64,000 nt of DNA. It comes from Calidifontibacillus oryziterrae. Its GTDB lineage: Bacteria > Bacillota > Bacilli > Bacillales > Bacillaceae_J. Under the pieces are notes generated by a model, which saw only the letters and a list, made by a program, of their open reading frames with translations, was not told the origin of the DNA and made no database searches. Position 1 is the stretch's first letter. Each line of letters starts with the position of its first letter. Shown here in pieces: positions 33,684 to 42,961 of this stretch. Position numbers and translations under genes: made by a program. Where the stretch lies: positions 1,585,842 to 1,649,841 of the forward strand of contig NZ_KB223527.1 of NCBI RefSeq assembly GCF_000331575.1, in the 5' to 3' direction.

Positions 33684-33894
33684 AATTTATAATTTATTTT
33701 TATTAAGTTGCTGTTTTTGCAGAATTTCGATCCTTCATTAGTTGGCTTTTCATTAACATCGTTACTATGGGATTCTATTGAGAATGGTTATTGGCGCGAT
33801 TTGGTTGTTTATTGTCGGGGTGGGGACATTTATTAACCGGACCTGGGGATTTATTGTCCTGATTTGGACTTTTATTGTCCGACTGCCTTTTATT
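33684..33894 (+). repeat. 211-bp direct repeat, left copy
   Basis: Matches 35410-35620 with about eight differences by eye (about 96%). It contains several TTTATTGTCC-type motifs at roughly 20-base spacing. The two copies enclose the NERD gene. An open frame across it (33778-33987, plus strand) is the same in both copies only because the repeat is; it has no ribosome site and I do not call it. Confidence 0.9.
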
Positions 33895-34070
33895 TACAAT
33901 AAATCAGTTACTACTAAACCAAAGTATAACTCCCATTCTCCAAAGTATAACTCACATTCTCCAAAATATAAGTCCCTTTTTAAATGAGAGTCGTTATTAA
34001 TAATCATAATGCTGAATCATACTGGATCGTAGGTTGATTACATTTTCTTTCGATATTAATAAAGTTAAAT

Positions 34071-35048
34071 TTATCCCTCTAGCTCAGGTAATTGATAGTA
34101 TCTTCCTTTTCGTTCCCCTATCTTTTTACAGTTTAATGAATTTAGTAATTTATTGGAGATTGAAATGGAGCGTAAGTTGAGAAATTGGCGTAGTTGCTTA
34201 TTCGTAATCATTGGACCATATAGCAACGAATAATCATAAATAGAATTAATATGAGCATCAAGGCTGTTCGTTTTACAGTTTCCACAAAACCATATACCTT
34301 TCATTCTAACCATTGGTAGATGGTTACAATTAGGACAATGAACACCCGTTAATATATCTGATTGTTTAATTTGGTATTTATTAAAATAATTTGGGTTATA
34401 TGGGATATGGCACTTTACTAGTTGACGCGCAATTTTTTTCAAATCCTTCATCGGAATGATTTCAACCGAGTATTTACTATGTAGCTTTTCGATTTCATTC
34501 CATATTAATGCTAAATGAATGACTTTTTCTTTCACCACTTTCGCATAATGGGACTGTGTTTTGATAATGGATAATGGATTGCTGATTACAACTTTTGAGG
34601 TAATCGGTATTTGAGGCACCTTATATTTCGCTAACCATGATTTCAACTGGGACTCTTGACGTTGTATTTGCAGGATTGGATCTGGGAATGCTTCCTCTTT
34701 CTCGTCTAGTGTTCGAATTAGTTGGTGAAAATCTTGGTCAAAAAACAATGTTCCTGAAATATTTTTTGTTTCAAGGTTAAGGATGAAATATGGGGTTAAG
34801 ATGAGAGTATCTAATTGAAAGTAGTATTTTTGGGAATTGAGCAACCTTATGTTATGGAGTATTAGGTGTTCGAATTCCTCAATGAAGGTTAAATGGTAAT
34901 CCAGAGCTTGTTCACCACGGTAGCCTATTGTTGCTCGAGAGTACTCCTCTTGTAGTTGTTGTATTTTTGGATGATTTTTTGGTAATCGCCTCAACATTAC
35001 CTGCAATTTCTGAATACTTAGGGGCGGTTTTCGTTCTTTTATTATCAT
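34071..35048 (-). CDS. NERD-domain (nuclease-related) protein with C-terminal zinc ribbon
   Basis: 325 residues from ATG at 35048, with AAGGAG ten bases upstream; a GTG at 35057 abuts the site. The NERD domain spans about residues 35-150, with GYRGEQALDYHL, FQLDTLILTPYFILNLETKN giving the D...E-x-K nuclease core. A basic linker follows, then CPNC and CGNC pairs (a zinc ribbon, about residues 245-265) and a helical tail. NERD proteins are predicted nucleases with mostly unknown targets. The gene is absent from the usual spoIID-spoIIQ interval and lies between 211-bp direct repeats, suggesting acquisition. Confidence 0.85.
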   Translation of the reverse strand: MIIKERKPPLSIQKLQVMLRRLPKNHPKIQQLQEEYSRATIGYRGEQALDYHLTFIEEFEHLILHNIRLLNSQKYYFQLDTLILTPYFILNLETKNISGTLFFDQDFHQLIRTLDEKEEAFPDPILQIQRQESQLKSWLAKYKVPQIPITSKVVISNPLSIIKTQSHYAKVVKEKVIHLALIWNEIEKLHSKYSVEIIPMKDLKKIARQLVKCHIPYNPNYFNKYQIKQSDILTGVHCPNCNHLPMVRMKGIWFCGNCKTNSLDAHINSIYDYSLLYGPMITNKQLRQFLNLRSISISNKLLNSLNCKKIGERKGRYYQLPELEG

Positions 35049-35317
35049 ATGGTTCACACTCCTTATTTATAGTGATTAGTTTCGCTAACTTAAGGCCAGT
35101 TTCCTGTGATTATCGGAGGCTATTTTTAGAATTTTTTATGACACTCTTAGTTAATACGAACTTTTCTAAGGGCGGAAGGGCGGAGTTTTATTGCTACTTA
35201 TTATTTATTTAGATTTAGGTCATTACCGTTTTTTTGAACGGCAACTTGGCGTGATAATTTAGCATTGAATTGTGCATTTTATGTATTTTAACCGTAGTCT
35301 TATTTAGAATAGCAATT

Positions 35318-35358
35318 AGGGCTCATATTTTGACAAAAAATTGCCCGATTTGAGCCCT
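35318..35358. other. Inverted repeat upstream of the NERD gene
   Basis: AGGGCTCA and TGAGCCCT, eight base pairs with a 25-base loop, about 270 bases upstream of the NERD start. No T-run. Role unknown. Confidence 0.35.
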
Positions 35359-35409
35359 TATGTGTGTGAATGGTTATCAAATTCATTATAGGTTACGAAA
35401 TGGAGAGAT

Positions 35410-35620
35410 AATTTATAATTTATTTTTATTAAGTTGCTGTTTTTGCAGTATTTCGGCCCTTCATTAGTTGGCTTTTCATTAACATCGTTACTATGGGATT
35501 CTATTGAGAATGGTTATTGGCGCGATTTGGTTGTTTATTGTCGGGGAGGAGACATTTATTAACCGGACTTTGGGATTTATTGTCCTGATTGGGACTTTTA
35601 TTGTCCGACTGCCTTTTATT
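35410..35620 (+). repeat. 211-bp direct repeat, right copy
   Basis: Right copy of the repeat at 33684-33894, in the same orientation and the same length. Beyond it (35731-35760) a perfect AGCTCCC/GGGAGCT hairpin followed by TAGTTTTT would terminate plus-strand transcription, though no plus-strand gene is evident. The rest of the gap to spoIID holds nothing I can name. Confidence 0.9.
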
Positions 35621-35954
35621 GGAGGAATTAGTAGCTTAAGTTTGGCTCTCCCTCTTTGCCGGAAGCTCCATTGCCTTAATTTTTCCATAATGCTTTTTAT
35701 TTTACCTAAATATGCTGTTTTCATTTATAAAGCTCCCCAATTGCACGGGAGCTTAGTTTTTGTTTCTATATATAAATACTGTTCGAATTTATAAAATTCG
35801 GTTATACGTCAAATGTTTGGATGATGACAAAATGTCGTCACCCTTATTCGTCACCCTTATCCAATGTGAACCTCATCCACTAAATTAATAAATTTGGAAG
35901 AGGAATTCGTTACCTGTTCTTTATTTCAAGTTCAAGTTAAACTCGAATTCCGGT

Positions 35955-37001
35955 TTATTTCCTAGCTACGATTGTGTCTTTTAAATATGGGTCGACATTT
36001 GAGATTGTTGTACCTTGGTAGTAGTGGGTAATAATGTCCTCGAAGCTTTTGCCTTCGGTTGCCATGCCGTTTGCACCATATTGACTCATGCCGACACCGT
36101 GTCCATAACCTTTAGTTGTGATTATAATTTGGTTGCCTTGCTTTTTCCAAGTGAAGTCACTTGATTTTAGTCCGAGGAGCTCACGAACCTCCCGACCTTC
36201 AAATATTTTTCCATTTATGTCCACTTTGGCAACGCGGTTTCCTTTTGTACGAGCGATCACTTTTCCGACTAATTGATCACTAACTTTAACACCTAATTTT
36301 TTTTCAAAATCTGGTACTGAGATAACGGCTTGATTTTGAAATTTAGGCGAGGCTGTATCCCATGGGCTTTCAACACTTCGTAAGTATGGGAATGAGTTTT
36401 TCCAGTAATCCTCTGAATTTTCCGTATACCCATTGCTTGTTGAAAAAAATGAAGCGGTGATTGGCTCATTTTTATAAGTAATTATTTGCCCTTTTGTTGC
36501 TTCTACTGCTTCAGAAATTCGTGCCATTTTCCATTCATAATCTGCGGCGCCCCATATTTGTTTTAGTTCAGCTGGGCTTTTGTAAACTTGATGAATAACT
36601 GTATCGGTTACGTCCGCTCCTTCTGGGGTGCTAATTTGCTCATTCGTTACCATTTGTTTCACGATGTATGTTCGTGCCGTTAGTGCTTGTGCTTTTAAAG
36701 CTTCAAGTTCAAATTCTGCTGGCATTTCTGACGCAACAACGCCTTTTACATAATCCTCAAGCATAATTTTATCGATTTTCTTCGTATTGCTTCGATATAC
36801 GGCAACTTCAAGAGTTGGTTCTTGGAGTATAGATGCGGCTGATGCTTCTACTGTATTGTTTGCCGATATTTGTGTGTTGTTTTGATTGGCTACTAATGAA
36901 TTTTTTTCTGTTGTAAAGGGTAACACTAATAGGGTGGGTACGACTATGATGATTGCAAAAAGTACTGCCAATATGAAAAATAGTGGTTTGATTCGTTTCA
37001 T
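35955..37001 (-). CDS. spoIID: Stage II sporulation protein D (peptidoglycan lytic transglycosylase)
   Basis: 348 residues from ATG at 37001 behind GGAGG; the frame extends to a TTG at 37016 without a site. One membrane helix near the N-terminus, then the SpoIID domain with VASEMPAEFELEALKAQALT, where the Glu before Met-Pro is the catalytic acid of the family, and a C-terminal GYGHGVGMSQYGANGMA zinc/substrate segment. SpoIID cuts glycan strands during engulfment together with SpoIIM and SpoIIP. It lies downstream of murA, as in Bacillus, but has its own transcript. Confidence 0.95.
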   Translation of the reverse strand: MKRIKPLFFILAVLFAIIIVVPTLLVLPFTTEKNSLVANQNNTQISANNTVEASAASILQEPTLEVAVYRSNTKKIDKIMLEDYVKGVVASEMPAEFELEALKAQALTARTYIVKQMVTNEQISTPEGADVTDTVIHQVYKSPAELKQIWGAADYEWKMARISEAVEATKGQIITYKNEPITASFFSTSNGYTENSEDYWKNSFPYLRSVESPWDTASPKFQNQAVISVPDFEKKLGVKVSDQLVGKVIARTKGNRVAKVDINGKIFEGREVRELLGLKSSDFTWKKQGNQIIITTKGYGHGVGMSQYGANGMATEGKSFEDIITHYYQGTTISNVDPYLKDTIVARK

Positions 37002-37369
37002 TGTCTCATCCTCCAATTTTTATTGCTATATTTTTATTTTTATGGGGATGGACAAGCATTTAGAACTTTTAAATTAATTTGTAGGACAAGCTGTTTTATT
37101 TTTCTAGCACTTGTCTTTATAAAAAGTCTGATTTTCTTTGTAATTTTTTGTTCTATGGTTTGAGCAAGTACATATATTTTTTAAAAATGGCATATGTATT
37201 TTCGGATGTTTTTTCAATGATGAATGTTGTGAATTAAGGGCCGATTTTTATGGTTCAGAGCTTTGATTGTGATTTTTACTTTCTATATATAAGACGGGGA
37301 ACAGCTCGGTTTTCTGTTCAACATTTTAAACGGTAGTAAAAACAGGGGCTAAAATTTCTGAAAAGGAAA

Positions 37370-37393
37370 AAGGAACCTAACTAAAGGCTCCTT
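37370..37393 (-). terminator. Rho-independent terminator after murA
   Basis: On the minus strand AAGGAGCC and GGTTCCTT pair (one mismatch), followed by TTTCCTTTTC. The rest of the 512-base murA-spoIID gap shows no gene. Confidence 0.68.
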
Positions 37394-37513
37394 AATTGTA
37401 AAAGTTTTGTTTTGGTCAGCTAGTAGCTGCGATGTAAGAAATACATGCACATTGTGACTTCAGTTGTAATATGTCTACAATTTTGGTCAGCTTTACGCTA
37501 AACGACCTTCATG

Positions 37514-38824
37514 TTAAGCCAAATTAGAGCGAATATTGACGACGTTGCTTGACTTCTTTATCGTTTCTTCGTTAACACGCTCAATGTCAGCACCTAAGCT
37601 TGCTAATTTGCCGGCGAGGTCAACGTAACCTCGATCTAAATGGTGAAGCTCAACTACGCGGGTGTACCCTTCAGCGGCAAGACCAGCTAAAATTAAGGCG
37701 GCGGCGGCACGAAGATCTGTCGCGGCCACTTCGGCTCCTTGAAGATACGCAGGACCATTAATAATCGCTGAACGACCTTCAATTTTAATATTACCGTTCA
37801 TGCGGCGGAATTCCTCCACATGCATATAGCGATTTTCAAAAACCGTTTCTGTTATCATGCTTGTTCCATCGGCAACGAGGAGCATTGACATCATTTGGGA
37901 TTGCATATCGGTAGGAAAACCAGGATATGGCATTGTTTTTACATCGACGGCTTTAAGACGTTCCGGACCCATTACACGAATGCCATCCGCCACTTCTTCA
38001 AACCGAACGCCCATTTCCTCCATTTTCGCAATCAATGCAGTTAAATGTTCAGGAACAGCACCTTTGATCGTAACATCCCCTTTCGTAATTGCAGCGGCAA
38101 TCATAAACGTACCCGCTTCAACCCGATCAGGGATTATGGTGTGGTTGGCACCTTTTAGTTTTTTCACACCTTCAATGCGAATCGTACCCGTGCCAGCACC
38201 TCTTACCTTTGCTCCCATAGCATTGAGGAAGTTCGCTAAATCAACAATTTCTGGCTCCTTCGCCGCATTTTCAATTGTTGTTATACCATTAGCAAGCGTC
38301 GCGGCCATCATTATATTCTCTGTCGCCCCAACGCTTGGGAAATCCAAATAAACTTTTGCTCCTTTTAGTCGTCCGTTCACTTTTGCCTCAATAAAGCCGT
38401 TGCCAACTTGGACGATTGCTCCCATTGCTTCAAAGCCTTTTAAATGCTGATCGATCGGGCGAGAGCCGATTGCACAACCGCCAGGTAATGCGATACGCGC
38501 TTGACCAACACGTCCTAAAAGTGATCCCATTACTAAAACGGATGCACGCATTTTTCGAACATATTCAAAAGGCGCCTCTGTATTTAACGGTTTTGAAGCA
38601 TCAACTTGAATAACATTGTTGTGAAATACGACGTTTGCATTTAACAAACGAAGTACTTCGTTAATCGTGTAAACATCTGCAAGAGAAGGGACGTCATATA
38701 TATAGCTTTTTCCTTCACTAGCGAGTAGACTTGCTGCGATGACAGGCAGTACAGCATTTTTCGCACCTTCTACTTTAACAGTGCCCGACAACTGCCTACC
38801 ACCACGGACAATGATTTTATCCAA
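37514..38824 (-). CDS. murA: UDP-N-acetylglucosamine 1-carboxyvinyltransferase MurA
   Basis: 436 residues from a TTG start at 38824 ([20 protein letters not shown]), chosen because GGAGGGG lies just upstream and the N-terminus then matches MurAA. It transfers enolpyruvate from PEP to UDP-GlcNAc, the first committed step of peptidoglycan synthesis. Visible residues: Lys22 in EGAKNAVLP and the loop Cys in [12 protein letters not shown] that makes the enzyme fosfomycin-sensitive. Position next to ywmB and spoIID identifies the MurAA type. It starts 31 bases after ywmB. Confidence 0.97.
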   Translation of the reverse strand: MDKIIVRGGRQLSGTVKVEGAKNAVLPVIAASLLASEGKSYIYDVPSLADVYTINEVLRLLNANVVFHNNVIQVDASKPLNTEAPFEYVRKMRASVLVMGSLLGRVGQARIALPGGCAIGSRPIDQHLKGFEAMGAIVQVGNGFIEAKVNGRLKGAKVYLDFPSVGATENIMMAATLANGITTIENAAKEPEIVDLANFLNAMGAKVRGAGTGTIRIEGVKKLKGANHTIIPDRVEAGTFMIAAAITKGDVTIKGAVPEHLTALIAKMEEMGVRFEEVADGIRVMGPERLKAVDVKTMPYPGFPTDMQSQMMSMLLVADGTSMITETVFENRYMHVEEFRRMNGNIKIEGRSAIINGPAYLQGAEVAATDLRAAAALILAGLAAEGYTRVVELHHLDRGYVDLAGKLASLGADIERVNEETIKKSSNVVNIRSNLA

Positions 38825-38855
38825 GGTATTCCCCTCCGCGTCCAATTTCTATATA

Positions 38856-39695
38856 TTAATATTCAGACGTTATGATTGGTGTGCCAATTACCACAGTAGT
38901 TGAACCGTCCAATCCATTATTCCGTAATGCTATTTGTATATTCATTTCCCCATTTATCCCAGGGATGTTGTTCTTCCAATTTTCATTATATGCAGATACC
39001 GAGACAAATGCCTCCTCTTGTAACGCTTCAATTGGGTTGGCAGAAAACTCGCTTAATATTTTAAGGGCTTGATTATACAAAACACCTTCCATATTATCAC
39101 TTGTTTGTCCATTTATACAAGAGAATATTAGAGGATATTTATCGAACAATTTTCCTATTTTTAACTGGTAAGTTTTTGAAAGAAGATGCATTTTCTCATT
39201 ACTCCAGTTATCTCCGCTCACAATATATATAAGATACGTTTTATAATGGTCTTTATGGGGGTAGGCGACAAATTTTATCTGTTCTTTTATCAATGCTTCT
39301 GTGTTTTCGTAAGCCCCAACACTTTTGAACAAACCATCTTCCCTCGTTTCTTCCCAGGAAAAGTCCGGAAAAAGGTTCCTGTACTTCGTAACCTCTTCTT
39401 TGTACTGATGGAAGTTTTCTACTTTACCTACATCTTCACGAGCATACATTGACCAATTGCTAATATCAATTTTGTGTTTATTCATTACCTTGGCGATTTC
39501 AAGTAAATATGTTATTTCCTCTGGCCCTTGATCTTGATATAATGGCGAATTCAATGACTGGGACTTTAATTCATCAAATACACGGTATGCACGGGCGTGA
39601 GGATCATTAGTAAATGATTGACTACTTCCGGTTTGGTTCGCAAGGAAAAACACTATATAGGTCAAAGCTAAAAGAACAAAAGATAACTTTTTCAT
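38856..39695 (-). CDS. ywmB: YwmB-family exported protein
   Basis: 279 residues with a signal peptide (LSFVLLALTYIVFFLANQ). The body matches the YwmB family (TATA-binding-protein-like fold by structure in that family), with YLEIAKVMNKH and GEMNIQIALRNNGLDGSTTVVIGTPIITSEY at the C-terminus. Function is not known. It precedes murA on the same transcript, as in Bacillus. The start is ATG with GGGAGAGG upstream at long spacing. Confidence 0.82.
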   Translation of the reverse strand: MKKLSFVLLALTYIVFFLANQTGSSQSFTNDPHARAYRVFDELKSQSLNSPLYQDQGPEEITYLLEIAKVMNKHKIDISNWSMYAREDVGKVENFHQYKEEVTKYRNLFPDFSWEETREDGLFKSVGAYENTEALIKEQIKFVAYPHKDHYKTYLIYIVSGDNWSNEKMHLLSKTYQLKIGKLFDKYPLIFSCINGQTSDNMEGVLYNQALKILSEFSANPIEALQEEAFVSVSAYNENWKNNIPGINGEMNIQIALRNNGLDGSTTVVIGTPIITSEY

Positions 39696-40008
39696 AAAAT
39701 TTTTTCTTCCTCTCCCATTTTCTCTGTAGCACGGGCAATTGTGGTTATTTGATTTAAAATTTTAATCCAATTTGCCTTGAGCTTTTTCTTTATATGGCAA
39801 GTCACCTACGAAGTTTTCTTTACTAAACATTTTTGCCATTGCATGAGCTATCATACGTGGAAGAAGTCGTCAGATATCGACACCTATATTTATACTCTTT
39901 ATGGGAAGACTATATTTGTTGAAAATGAGCGTATTTAAATGAGGAATTCACCTAATATATGCAAGGCAATATAACTTGAATAAAGAATTCAAACTTATTG
40001 TGGTATTA

Positions 40009-40206
40009 AACTCTAATGAGGGTATTAAACTTTTAATGAGGGTTTTAAACTTTTAATGAGGGTATTAAACTTTTAATGAGGGTATTAAACTTTTAATGAG
40101 GGTATTAAACTTTTAATGAGGGTATTAAACTTTTAATGAGGGTATTAAACTTTTAATGAGGGTATTAAACTTTTAATGAGGGTTTTAAACTTTTAATGAG
40201 GGTTTA
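40009..40206 (+). repeat. 20-bp tandem array, about ten units
   Basis: Unit GGTATTAAACTTTTAATGAG repeated head to tail with few changes. Each unit holds the near-palindrome ATTAAA-CT-TTTAAT. Diverged flanking copies (TAAACCTCAATAAGGAATTC, AACATTAATGAGGAATTT) continue to about 40280. It lies upstream of ywmB; the 39720-40000 part of the gap has no supported gene. Confidence 0.92.
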
Positions 40207-40287
40207 AAAATAATGGGGAATTAAACCTCAATAAGGAATTCAAACATTAATGAGGAATTTTAACATTAACATTAACGAGGAGTCCTG

Positions 40288-40314
40288 AAAAAAGCCTCGA
40301 ATTAGTTCGAGACT
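40288..40314 (-). terminator. Rho-independent terminator after the DUF1146 gene
   Basis: On the minus strand AGTCTCGAA and TTCGAGGCT pair around CTAA, followed by TTTTTTC. Confidence 0.8.
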
Positions 40315-40395
40315 TTGGTGGTTGCGTTGATTGCACTCTATCGTTCAGACTTAATTTAGTGCCTTTTTGCCTAGCAACGTTAATGGTTACCAACA

Positions 40396-40629
40396 TTAAA
40401 ATAAATACTTCAACTGTTGGGCCCATAGGAAATAATCTAAAAAGAAATTGCTAACGGTGGATCCGATTGAGATTGTAAGTAATATTAATAATACTTTGGC
40501 ATGTCCAGTCTTCCCTGATTTGATCAATAAGTCTATACGTAATCCTTGCAGCGTCCACCACGTGATGACAAAAAACATTAAATGAACAATCATACTAATC
40601 ATCGAGATTTGTCCAAAATTTTCAACCAT
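40396..40629 (-). CDS. ywzB: DUF1146 (YwzB) small membrane protein
   Basis: 77 residues from ATG at 40629 behind GGGGAGG; an upstream TTG frame start is not supported. Two membrane helices: IVHLMFFVITWWTLQGLRID and LLILLTISIGSTVSNFFLDY, the latter with the conserved YwzB pattern. The family is found between the atp/nuo region and ywmB-murA in Bacillaceae, as here. Function unknown. Confidence 0.85.
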   Translation of the reverse strand: MVENFGQISMISMIVHLMFFVITWWTLQGLRIDLLIKSGKTGHAKVLLILLTISIGSTVSNFFLDYFLWAQQLKYLF

Positions 40630-40733
40630 TAGGTTTTCCTCCCCTTTCGGCAACAAAATTATTTCCCGGAAAATACATGATACGACATATTTCCATTTTA
40701 GTACGAACTATCCTGAATGAATAACAAAATCTG

Positions 40734-41110
40734 TTGCGGTTCGGTTTGTTACGTTACCGACTGCCCTCTGTAGCGTTTCCGTCTTCTCTCTCTTGCCGTT
40801 CTATGGTTTTGGTCTGCCGCGGTTCAGCCTGCAGTCTGCCGCGGTTCCGACTGTTGCGGTTCTATTTATATCGTTTCTGTCTACCACGGTTACTTCTGAT
40901 GTCTTTGCGGTTCTATTTATATCGTTTTTGTCTGCTGCAGTTCAGCCTTCAGTCTGTTTCTGTTCGGTGTGTTATAGTTCTTTCTAGCGCGGTTCGCATC
41001 TATTGGAGTTCCGCATTTATCGTAGTTCCGCATCTAGCCCGGTTCCGTTTTCTAATGCGCCGTCTATCGTAGTTCCACACCTATCCCGATTCCGCGTCTA
41101 TCTCGGTTCC
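40734..41110 (+). repeat. GC-richer degenerate repeats (GCGGTTC/GTTCCG type)
   Basis: GCGGTTCTATTTATATCGTT occurs at 40856 and 40907 (51 bp apart), and shorter TCTGCCGCGGTTC and ATCGTAGTTCCGCATCTA motifs recur across the stretch. The open frames on the plus strand here are repeat translations without ribosome sites. Confidence 0.68.
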
Positions 41111-41112
41111 GG

Positions 41113-41211
41113 GGAAGAGCCTGGAACCCTACCAAGGTGGGTGCCAGAGTGGTGCCCACAGAGGGTGCCAGGGCAGTGTCCATAGTGGTGTCCATAGAGG
41201 CGCCTGACCCC
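41113..41211. repeat. Dispersed GC-rich element behind nuoN
   Basis: Starts GAGCCTGGAACCCTACCAAG, contains GTGTCCATAGTGGTGTCCAT, and ends GAGGCGCCTGACCCC. The same beginning and end are present at 26270-26430 behind the DUF294 gene. In both places the element follows the 3' end of a minus-strand gene. Confidence 0.72.
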
Positions 41212-41217
41212 GGGAAT

Positions 41218-41254
41218 AAATGGAAAAAGAGACACGGGGTCTCTTTTTCCATTT
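41218..41254 (-). terminator. Terminator of the nuo operon
   Basis: A perfect 16-bp stem, AAATGGAAAAAGAGAC with GTCTCTTTTTCCATTT, and a five-base loop, just after nuoN. Confidence 0.88.
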
Positions 41255-41263
41255 ATGTTTATA

Positions 41264-42955
41264 TTACATGCCTAGTAGTGTGTAGAAGAAGTCTAGTGCT
41301 AAGCCTGGTGCGATTCCGAATAGGATTGTGCCGATTACGCAAAGGCCAACGACGATTGAGATACCGATTGGTAGTTGTGAGCCTGTAGCGGTTGTATTCT
41401 TTTGGATGCTAGCTCCTGTTGTAACTTGCTTGCCATCCGAGACTGCAGCAGTAGATGCATCTTCATCGTCTGATCCTTGTAATACTTGTTGTGATTCTGT
41501 TGATGTTGATTCAGTAGCGCTAGTTTCAGCTTTAGAATCTAAATTAAGTGCCACATTGTTGATCCCAACCACTGCCGGTTGGCCACTAAACATAACCTTC
41601 ATGACTCTGAAATAGTAGAAGTATGAGATTACAGTTGTTGCCATCATGATGCTGACAAGTACTAGATGTCCTGGGAATGGGCCAAATGCGGTAATTGGTC
41701 CTAAGGCACCGATAAAAATGTTCAATTTGCCGATAAAGCCTGCTGTTCCTGGAATCCCTGCTAAAGAAAGCATGAATATAGCCATGGCAACAGCGATTAT
41801 TGGTGCGCGCTTATATAAGCCATTAAAGCTTGACAATTCTTCACTGCCAGCCCGATCCGTCACATGCTGAATAATGGCAAATGCGCCAAGATTCATCAAT
41901 AAGTAAGCAACTAAATAGAACCAAATTCCTTCAAGCCAAAGTGGTGATAAAGAGATAAATGGTACTAATAAGTAGCCTGCGTGAGCAATACTTGAGAAAC
42001 CAAATAGCCGTTTAATATTTGTTTGTCTTAAGGCAATTGTGTTTCCTACAATCATCGTAAGAGCTGCCAGTACCGCTAAGAACGGCTTCATTGACCATAG
42101 CAAATTATAGTCTTCTGTCGTTAATCCTGGCGCACTATTAAATGCTGTTATTAACAGCCGAATGATAATGACAAATCCAGCTGTTTTGGACACGACGCTT
42201 AAAAACGCGGTCACAGGTGTAGGTGACCCTTGGTAAACGTCAGGCGCCCACATTTGATATGGTACCGTAGCGATCTTAAATGATAAACCAATAAACGTGA
42301 TGATAAATGCCAATGCTGTTAAAAATGCTAAATCGCCAACCATAATGTTACCAGTGCGCTCACCAATTTCGTATAAATTAGTTGAGCCTGTTAAACCATA
42401 AATGTAGCTCATCCCAAATATAGTGATCGCCGATGCAATTCCACCGTTAATCATATATTTCATTGCTGCTTCGTTAGACTGTAAATTCTTTTTACGTAGT
42501 CCTGCTAAAATAAATGATGATATGGATAAAAGCTCAAGGCCAACAAATAACGTGATTAAATCTGCACTTGATGCCATGATCATCGTACCTAACAGCGCAG
42601 TCATTAACAAATAATAAAATTCTCCGCGGTATTCAATTCCACCGCTTGGCTCATAATGATAGCCCAGTAATAATACAAAGGCCGTTCCAATTAAGAAAAG
42701 AAACTTAAATGCCTGAGAGAATGGGTCAAAAATATATGTGCCATATAAAATATCAACTGGCTCATGACCGATTTGACTAACTAAGAAAATTAACGCAATA
42801 ATGATTCCTGCTAACCCTATTAAGGCAAGAGGTTTTCTGCTTTTCTTAGCTCCCATAAATAAATCAATTAGTGATAGTAGGGTAGCCATACCGAGAATCA
42901 CAAATTCTGGAGCCATAATTCCCCATTCATAGCTTAACAATGTCTGTAGATCCAT
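41264..42955 (-). CDS. nuoN: NADH-quinone oxidoreductase-type complex I subunit NuoN
   Basis: 563 residues, about 14 membrane helices, a Mrp-antiporter-like proton channel subunit of complex I. The FVGLELLSISSFIL segment carries the helix-5 Glu and the next helices the channel Lys residues. It is longer than usual because of a hydrophilic Ser/Thr/Asp-rich insertion (about residues 465-520, such as SATESTSTESQQVLQGSDDE) before the last helix. Last gene of the nuo operon, six bases after nuoM, with GGGGG as ribosome site. Confidence 0.95.
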   Translation of the reverse strand: MDLQTLLSYEWGIMAPEFVILGMATLLSLIDLFMGAKKSRKPLALIGLAGIIIALIFLVSQIGHEPVDILYGTYIFDPFSQAFKFLFLIGTAFVLLLGYHYEPSGGIEYRGEFYYLLMTALLGTMIMASSADLITLFVGLELLSISSFILAGLRKKNLQSNEAAMKYMINGGIASAITIFGMSYIYGLTGSTNLYEIGERTGNIMVGDLAFLTALAFIITFIGLSFKIATVPYQMWAPDVYQGSPTPVTAFLSVVSKTAGFVIIIRLLITAFNSAPGLTTEDYNLLWSMKPFLAVLAALTMIVGNTIALRQTNIKRLFGFSSIAHAGYLLVPFISLSPLWLEGIWFYLVAYLLMNLGAFAIIQHVTDRAGSEELSSFNGLYKRAPIIAVAMAIFMLSLAGIPGTAGFIGKLNIFIGALGPITAFGPFPGHLVLVSIMMATTVISYFYYFRVMKVMFSGQPAVVGINNVALNLDSKAETSATESTSTESQQVLQGSDDEDASTAAVSDGKQVTTGASIQKNTTATGSQLPIGISIVVGLCVIGTILFGIAPGLALDFFYTLLGM

Positions 42956-42961
42956 ATGAGC

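Noticed and set aside
33778..33987. Plus-strand open frame of about 70 codons, with a twin at 35504-35794
   Set aside because: It is the translation of the 211-bp direct repeat; there is no ribosome site, and the two frames diverge completely outside the repeat.
39770..39870. Short minus-strand frame reading MIAHAMAKMFSKENF
   Set aside because: Only about 30 codons, no ribosome site, and an in-frame stop shortly upstream; possibly a gene remnant but not identifiable.
40734..41252. Plus- and minus-strand frames around 41 kb
   Set aside because: They are open through GC-richer repeats, with Arg/Ser/Phe-rich low-complexity products and no ribosome sites.
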